A DNA stretch of 64,000 nt, taken from NCBI GenBank assembly GCA_051875715.1, contig JBJEHD010000077.1:41993-105992 (forward strand), in the 5' to 3' direction. The notes beneath the pieces were generated by a model. The model saw only the letters and a list, made by a program, of their open reading frames with translations, did not search any database and was not told the DNA's origin. Shown piece after piece: positions 59,497 through 64,000 of the stretch (the first letter of the stretch is position 1; every line of letters starts with the position of its first letter). Made by a program: the position numbers and the translations under genes. This DNA is from DYCT01 sp051875715 (GTDB lineage Bacteria; Bacteroidota; Bacteroidia; Bacteroidales; Bacteroidaceae).

Positions 59497-60456
59497 ATGG
59501 GTATATTTAGTTTTTTCTCAAAAGAAAAGAAAGAGACGTTGGACAAGGGCTTGTCTAAGACGAAGGAAAGCGTATTTGGTAAAATTGCACGTGCCGTTGC
59601 AGGAAAACGAAAAGTGGACGACGAAGTGCTCGACAATCTGGAAGAGGTGTTGATTACTTCGGACGTAGGCGTGGAAACGACCTTGAATATCATCAAACGC
59701 ATTGAAGAACGGGTGGCGCGCGACAAATACGTGGGAACAGAAGAACTGAACCGGATTCTGAAGGAAGAAGTGGCTGCCTTGCTGATGGACAATAAGGCGG
59801 AAGATGCGGCTGATTTTGATTTGCCTGCACAAGCAAAGCCTTATGTGGTGTTGGTGGTCGGCGTGAATGGGGTTGGCAAGACAACTACCATTGGGAAGTT
59901 GGCGTATCAGTTTAAAAAGGCTGGCAAGAAAGTCTACTTGGGCGCGGCTGATACGTTCCGGGCGGCGGCTGTCGAACAACTTGTGGCTTGGGGCGAACGT
60001 GTGGGTGTTCCTGTGGTCAAGCAGAAAATGGGGTCCGATCCCGCTTCGGTGGCTTATGATACGTTGAGTTCGGCGGTGGCCAATGAGGCGGATGTGGTCA
60101 TCGTGGACACCGCTGGGCGTTTGCACAACAAAATCAATTTGATGAACGAGTTGACCAAGATAAAGAATGTGATGAAAAAGGTTGTCCCCGACGCTCCGCA
60201 CGAGGTGTTGCTGGTGCTCGACGGCTCTACCGGACAGAATGCATACGAGCAGGCGCGCCAGTTTACGAAGGCCACCGAGGTCACGGCTTTGGCCGTAACG
60301 AAGTTGGATGGAACCGCCAAGGGTGGCGTTGTAGTCGGCATCTCTGACCAGTTCAAAATCCCGGTGAGGTATATTGGCCTGGGCGAGGGCATGGAAGATT
60401 TGCAGGCGTTTCGCAGAAAAGAATTTGTGGATGCTTTATTTGGCGATGCACAATGA
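59497..60456 (+). CDS. ftsY: signal recognition particle receptor FtsY
   Basis: 319 residues. NG domain without a long acidic A domain; a short basic N-terminus (MGIFSFFSKEKKETLDKGLS) may contact the membrane. GTPase motifs: GVNGVGKTTTIGKLAY, DTFRAAAVEQL, DTAGRLHNKINLMNEL, VTKLDGTAKGG. It delivers ribosome-nascent chain complexes to the translocon. It overlaps the rimO start by 4 nt. Confidence 0.96.
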   Translation: MGIFSFFSKEKKETLDKGLSKTKESVFGKIARAVAGKRKVDDEVLDNLEEVLITSDVGVETTLNIIKRIEERVARDKYVGTEELNRILKEEVAALLMDNKAEDAADFDLPAQAKPYVVLVVGVNGVGKTTTIGKLAYQFKKAGKKVYLGAADTFRAAAVEQLVAWGERVGVPVVKQKMGSDPASVAYDTLSSAVANEADVVIVDTAGRLHNKINLMNELTKIKNVMKKVVPDAPHEVLLVLDGSTGQNAYEQARQFTKATEVTALAVTKLDGTAKGGVVVGISDQFKIPVRYIGLGEGMEDLQAFRRKEFVDALFGDAQ

Positions 60457-61757
60457 GAAGGAATACCATAGACATCATAACACTGGGTTGCTCGAAAAAT
60501 CTGGTGGATTCGGAAAAACTGATGCGACAGTTGGAAGCCAATGGCTATCATGTGACGCATGACAGTGAGAACCCAAGAGGCGAAATAGCTGTGGTGAACA
60601 CGTGCGGATTCATTGGCGACGCCAAAGAAGAATCAGTGCAGACCATTTTGGAATTTGCCCAAGCCAAGGATGAAGGCCGATTGAAACGCCTCTATGTCAT
60701 GGGTTGCCTCTCTGAACGTTATTTGCACGAATTGGAAGCGGAAATACCGCAAGTGGATCGGTTCTATGGCAAATTCGATTGGACGGCATTACTGCATGAT
60801 TTGGGAAAAGTTTACAATCCGGAACTGCATACTGAACGCCACCTGACTACGCCGTCTCATTACGCCTATTTGAAGATTTCGGAAGGGTGCGATCGCAAAT
60901 GCGCCTATTGCGCTATTCCTTTGATAACAGGAAAACATACGTCGCGCCCTATGGAAGAAATCCTGGACGAGGCGCGGACCCTGGTGACAAAGGGTGTGAA
61001 AGAGTTTCAGGTGATTGCACAGGAACTGACGTATTATGGTGTAGACCTTTATCACGAGCAACGTCTGCCTCAACTTATTGAGCAAATGGCTCAAATACCT
61101 GGGGTGGAATGGATTCGACTTCATTATGCGTATCCGGCCCATTTCCCCGATGAGTTGCTGCGTGTGATGCGCGAGCATGACAATGTGTGCAAGTACCTTG
61201 ACATTGCTTTGCAACATATTAGCAATCCCGTGCTGGAACGGATGCAACGTCATGTGACGGAGGAAGAAACATATGAACTTATCCGGAGGCTCAGACAGGA
61301 AGTGCCTGGTATTCATTTGCGTACGACATTGATGGTGGGCTTCCCGGGCGAAACAGAAGAAGATTTTGAGGCGCTGAAGCAGTTCGTCAAGCATGTGCGC
61401 TTTGATCGTATGGGTGCATTCGCTTATTCGGAAGAGGAGGGCACTCCGGCTGCTCAAATGCTGGTTGACGATGTTCCACAGGAGGTGAAGCAACAACGCC
61501 TGGACGAATTGATGGATATTCAGCAGACAATTTCAAGCGAACTGAATGCCGCCAAGGTGGGGCAGACCTTACGTGTAATAGTCGATCGTTTGGAAGGAGA
61601 CTATTACGTGGCCCGGACAGAGTACGACTCTCCCGAAGTAGATCCTGAGGTACTCATCCGAAAAGAAACTGCAACCCTTGAGGTTGGAAGGTTCTATCGC
61701 GTGTCTGTGATTGCGGCGGACGATTTTGATTTATATGCCGAGGTAATCCATGAATAA
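60453..61757 (+). CDS. rimO: ribosomal protein S12 methylthiotransferase
   Basis: 434 residues. The N-terminal UPF0004 domain carries a Cys-rich cluster site (TLGCSKNLVDSEKLM, VNTCGFIGDAKEE, VMGCLSERY). The radical SAM domain has CDRKCAYCAIP (CxxxCxxC), and the C-terminal TRAM domain ends at YAEVIHE. It adds a methylthio group to Asp of S12. Coupled to ftsY (4-nt overlap) and to the HU gene (8-nt overlap). Confidence 0.96.
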   Translation: MRRNTIDIITLGCSKNLVDSEKLMRQLEANGYHVTHDSENPRGEIAVVNTCGFIGDAKEESVQTILEFAQAKDEGRLKRLYVMGCLSERYLHELEAEIPQVDRFYGKFDWTALLHDLGKVYNPELHTERHLTTPSHYAYLKISEGCDRKCAYCAIPLITGKHTSRPMEEILDEARTLVTKGVKEFQVIAQELTYYGVDLYHEQRLPQLIEQMAQIPGVEWIRLHYAYPAHFPDELLRVMREHDNVCKYLDIALQHISNPVLERMQRHVTEEETYELIRRLRQEVPGIHLRTTLMVGFPGETEEDFEALKQFVKHVRFDRMGAFAYSEEEGTPAAQMLVDDVPQEVKQQRLDELMDIQQTISSELNAAKVGQTLRVIVDRLEGDYYVARTEYDSPEVDPEVLIRKETATLEVGRFYRVSVIAADDFDLYAEVIHE

Positions 61758-62022
61758 TAAGGAATTGACATCTGAATTGGCCAAACGGTTGGGGTACACG
61801 GTGAAGGATACTGCAAGCCTACTTCAAGAGACGGTGGAGGTCATGACACAGAAACTGCAAGACGGATGTACGGTCGGTATGACGGGTTTCGGCACGTTGG
61901 AGGTTCGTAAAAAGATGGAACGCATCGCAGTCAATCCTGCCACCGGGCAGCGCATGCTGGTACCTCCCAAATTGGTGCTGACCTACAAGCCTGCTTCTTC
62001 GCTAAAGGAAAAATTCAAATAA
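61750..62022 (+). CDS. HU-family DNA-binding protein
   Basis: 90 residues. KELTSELAKRLGYTVKDTAS and GTLEVRKKMERIAVNPATGQ, then KLVLTYKPASSLKEKF. The dimerisation helices and beta-arm of HU/IHF are evident. It may bend DNA or coat the nucleoid. It overlaps rimO by 8 nt. Confidence 0.92.
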   Translation: MNNKELTSELAKRLGYTVKDTASLLQETVEVMTQKLQDGCTVGMTGFGTLEVRKKMERIAVNPATGQRMLVPPKLVLTYKPASSLKEKFK

Positions 62023-62038
62023 AAGTTGTCGAAAGAAA

Positions 62039-63133
62039 GTGGAAGAAAGAATCAACTTGCAAGATATTGCCCGTAAGGTGGGAGAAGCGCGCGGTCTCTC
62101 TCTGGCGGAATCCGATGCGTTTGTGAGGACGTGGATGGCGTTGATGGAAGAGGCTTTGGAAACCGATCATGTGGTGAAAATCAAAGGTCTGGGCACATTC
62201 AAGCGCATAGAGGTGGAAAGTCGCGAGAGTGTTCATGTGAACACGGGTGAACGCATTCGCATAGAAAGCCACTACAAACTGTCTTTCGTGCCCGACCCCT
62301 GGATGCGCGAGCAAATCAATCGCCCTTTCTCGCATTTCGAAACTGTCGTCTTGAACGAAGGGGTGAACTTTGAGGATATTCCCGTCTTATCTTATGAAGA
62401 AGAGGCGGAAGAAGAAGAAACGACTCTCCCTTTGCAACCCAATCCACCTGCATCTGTAGAGGAAACGCCCGAATTTTCGAATCCGGTCGAGGAGGAAGAA
62501 ATTCGGGAAGACCTTCCCGGTAGGCCTTCATCTGTGGATCCGGTGGAAATTGAACCCGTTTCTTGTGAACCAGAACAAGACGATACAACCTTTCCGCAAC
62601 GGCACACCCGATGGAGGGTTTGGGCTGCGTGTCTGGTCATGGCGGGTGTCCTTGGTGCGGCAGTGGCCGTTTGGCAATACGCACAGAGTGCGGGCTCGTA
62701 TGCGGAACTCGCGTCAGACCGTTCCAATGGGCAGGTAGAAGTTCGTTCAGAAATGCCGCAGGCGGCGGTAAAGGTGGAAACGCCTCTGTGGTCGGAGACA
62801 ACCGGTGAACAACCGGAATCCATGGCAGATGAAAAGGTTTCTGCGGCAAGTGTGGAGGCTACGGTGGCGATGGACACGACAAAAACCATCATCAGCGGAG
62901 TGAGGAAAGGGCGGGAGACGGTTGTGGCCGATTCGACAAGTTATGTGATTGTCGGTACGATGACCACCCATCGTATCCAACCGGGCGAGACGCTGACGAT
63001 GATTTCGCGTCGCTTCTACGAAACCAAGGATTTGTGGCCCTACCTGGTGATGCACAATCGGGACGTTGTAAAGAATCCCAATCAGGTGCCGGTAGGGACC
63101 TGTCTGCGTATCCCGGCACTGAGAGATAGGTGA
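62039..63133 (+). CDS. HU-like domain fused to a transmembrane segment and LysM-like domain
   Basis: 364 residues starting with GTG. Residues 5-95 are HU-like (INLQDIARKVGEARGLSLAE, VVKIKGLGTFKRIEVESRES, KLSFVPDPWMREQINRPFSH). An acidic Pro-rich stretch follows, then one membrane helix at 193-213 and a C-terminal LysM-like domain at about 312-362 (RIQPGETLTMISRRFYETKD to VPVGTCLRIPA). It probably links nucleoid and cell wall across the inner membrane. Similar proteins occur in other Bacteroidales. 16 nt after the HU gene. Confidence 0.85.
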   Translation: MEERINLQDIARKVGEARGLSLAESDAFVRTWMALMEEALETDHVVKIKGLGTFKRIEVESRESVHVNTGERIRIESHYKLSFVPDPWMREQINRPFSHFETVVLNEGVNFEDIPVLSYEEEAEEEETTLPLQPNPPASVEETPEFSNPVEEEEIREDLPGRPSSVDPVEIEPVSCEPEQDDTTFPQRHTRWRVWAACLVMAGVLGAAVAVWQYAQSAGSYAELASDRSNGQVEVRSEMPQAAVKVETPLWSETTGEQPESMADEKVSAASVEATVAMDTTKTIISGVRKGRETVVADSTSYVIVGTMTTHRIQPGETLTMISRRFYETKDLWPYLVMHNRDVVKNPNQVPVGTCLRIPALRDR

Positions 63134-63180
63134 AAGACACTTTTTTAGTATATCCCTTTCATATTTCGAATAATTTTTTG

Positions 63181-63188
63181 TACGTTTG
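63181..63188 (+). promoter_or_regulatory. -7 element of the DUF2461 gene
   Basis: TACGTTTG with a partial TTTC -33 at 63157-63160, 22 nt before the ATG. Confidence 0.5.
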
Positions 63189-63210
63189 TGTGTCTCAAAA
63201 AATGTAGGTC

Positions 63211-63876
63211 ATGAACGTACCCTATATATTCCGCTTCTTGAAAGACTTGTCGGAGCACAACAATCGCGAATGGTTTCGTGCCCATAAGGAGGAATATCGA
63301 TTGGCGCAGCAGGAGTTTGAGTCCCTTTTAACGCAGGTGATAGGGCGCATTGCTGTATTTGATGAGTCAGTGCGAAGTGTTCAAGCAAGTGATTGCACCT
63401 ATCGCATCTATCGAGATACACGTTTCTCTGCTGACAAGACTCCGTTCAAAGTACATTTCGGTGGATATATCAATGCACATGGGAAAAAATCAGACTATTG
63501 CGGTTATTATGTGCATTTGGAAAATGGGCATTGCATGTTGGCCGGTGGAAGCATTTGCCTGCCTCCGAAGACGTTGAAAGCCATCCGACGCTCGATTTAC
63601 GAGAATATCGAAGAATATGTATCCATCGTAGAAGATCCCTCATTTAAACGCTTTTTCCCGCAAATCGGTGATGAACATCTGAAGATGCCTCCCAAAGGTT
63701 TCCCAAAAGATTTCCCTCAGATAGATTATTTGAAATGTAAAGATTATACCTGTACCTATATGGTGCCGGACGATTTCTTTTATGCACCCGATTGGCTGGA
63801 CCGTACTGAGGAGGTGTTCCGGCAGTTGAAGCGTTTTGCTGATTTCACGAACTATGCGATAGAAGAAATGGGATGA
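63211..63876 (+). CDS. DUF2461-family protein
   Basis: 221 residues. FRFLKDLSEHNNREWFRAHK, YRIYRDTRFSADKTPFKVHF, GGSICLPPKTLKAIRRSIYE and CKDYTCTYMVPDDFFYAPDW are the family segments. The family is widespread and of unknown function, often described as about 220 residues. It stands alone between the HU-LysM gene and the YhcH-type gene. Confidence 0.92.
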   Translation: MNVPYIFRFLKDLSEHNNREWFRAHKEEYRLAQQEFESLLTQVIGRIAVFDESVRSVQASDCTYRIYRDTRFSADKTPFKVHFGGYINAHGKKSDYCGYYVHLENGHCMLAGGSICLPPKTLKAIRRSIYENIEEYVSIVEDPSFKRFFPQIGDEHLKMPPKGFPKDFPQIDYLKCKDYTCTYMVPDDFFYAPDWLDRTEEVFRQLKRFADFTNYAIEEMG

Positions 63877-63925
63877 CAACAAATAAGAGATGGCAAATAG
63901 ATTATTAACTTAAAAACCAATAAAT

Positions 63926-64000
63926 ATGATTGTAGACAGATTAGAAAATTTGGATAAATACGTGGCCTTGAACCCCTTGTTTGCTCAGGCTGCTGAATAT
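63926..64000 (+). CDS. YhcH/YjgK/YiaL-family protein, first 25 codons
   Basis: Starts MIVDRLENLDKYVALNPLFA and runs off the window. This opening is typical of YhcH/YjgK/YiaL proteins (EbgC-related), thought to act on sugars. Only the N-terminus is visible, so the call is by recognition of that segment alone. Confidence 0.75.
   Translation, partial: MIVDRLENLDKYVALNPLFAQAAEY

Noticed and set aside
1..64000. tRNA or rRNA genes, CRISPR arrays, phage attachment sites
   Set aside because: None recognised on either strand. The GAGTACTC array at 5823-5896 has too short a period and partial spacers, so it is not a CRISPR.

Overview
The window is a roughly 55% G+C chromosomal segment from a member of the Bacteroidales, most likely a Bacteroides-like gut commensal. 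Several features support this. Promoters repeatedly show the TTTG / TAnnTTTG pattern of this group rather than -35/-10 boxes. The L-fucose genes are in the order fucR-fucI-fucA-fucK-fucP. There are gldD/gldE homologues, Mfa/FimA-type fimbrillin lipoproteins, a TonB-dependent receptor, DUF4295 beside L28/L33, and a B12-dependent ribonucleotide reductase. No rRNA, tRNA, CRISPR array or intact insertion sequence was found.

Layout. 1-5.6 kb: L-fucose catabolism with its GntR regulator, fucP cut by the window edge. 6.0-15.6 kb: a six-gene minus-strand operon of exported proteins (three fimbrillin-type lipoproteins, one carrying a DRGH nuclease domain; a TonB-dependent receptor; a DUF5689 lipoprotein; an exported endonuclease/exonuclease/phosphatase), read here as a candidate system for degrading and taking up extracellular nucleic acid. 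15.9-18.8 kb: ssb, gldE, gldD and a phosphopantetheinyl transferase. 18.8-28.5 kb: tnaA, folB, malQ, nrdJ, a nitroreductase and queA. 28.6-34.7 kb: an AT-rich accessory island with an IS982-type transposase remnant at its left edge and a tightly packed five-gene operon (RhuM-Fic, A1S_2505-like, GIY-YIG, unknown, agmatine-deiminase-like). 35.2-38.1 kb: HD hydrolase, aspS, a GtrA-family protein. 38.5-44.7 kb: ilvD-ilvB-ilvN-thioesterase-ilvC, preceded by a 30-codon leader peptide rich in Val/Leu/Ile and a terminator hairpin. 45.0-52.6 kb: cysQ, a SLC13 anion permease, cysC, cysD, cysN, a sulfotransferase and a PCMD-type secreted protein, which together make and recycle PAPS for sulfonation. 52.6-64 kb: housekeeping genes (ruvX, def, PadR/PspC pair, map, tsaD, cinA-type, rpmB, rpmG, DUF4295, ftsY, rimO, HU, HU-LysM, DUF2461, start of a YhcH-family gene).

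The strongest non-routine signals are: (i) an apparently complete ribosome-mediated attenuator for the ilv operon, with promoter, leader peptide, antiterminator pairing and terminator all readable; (ii) the five-gene accessory operon, whose gene combination I do not recognise as a described system; (iii) the fimbrillin/nuclease/TonB operon. All functional statements come from reading motifs and context by eye; no database search was run.
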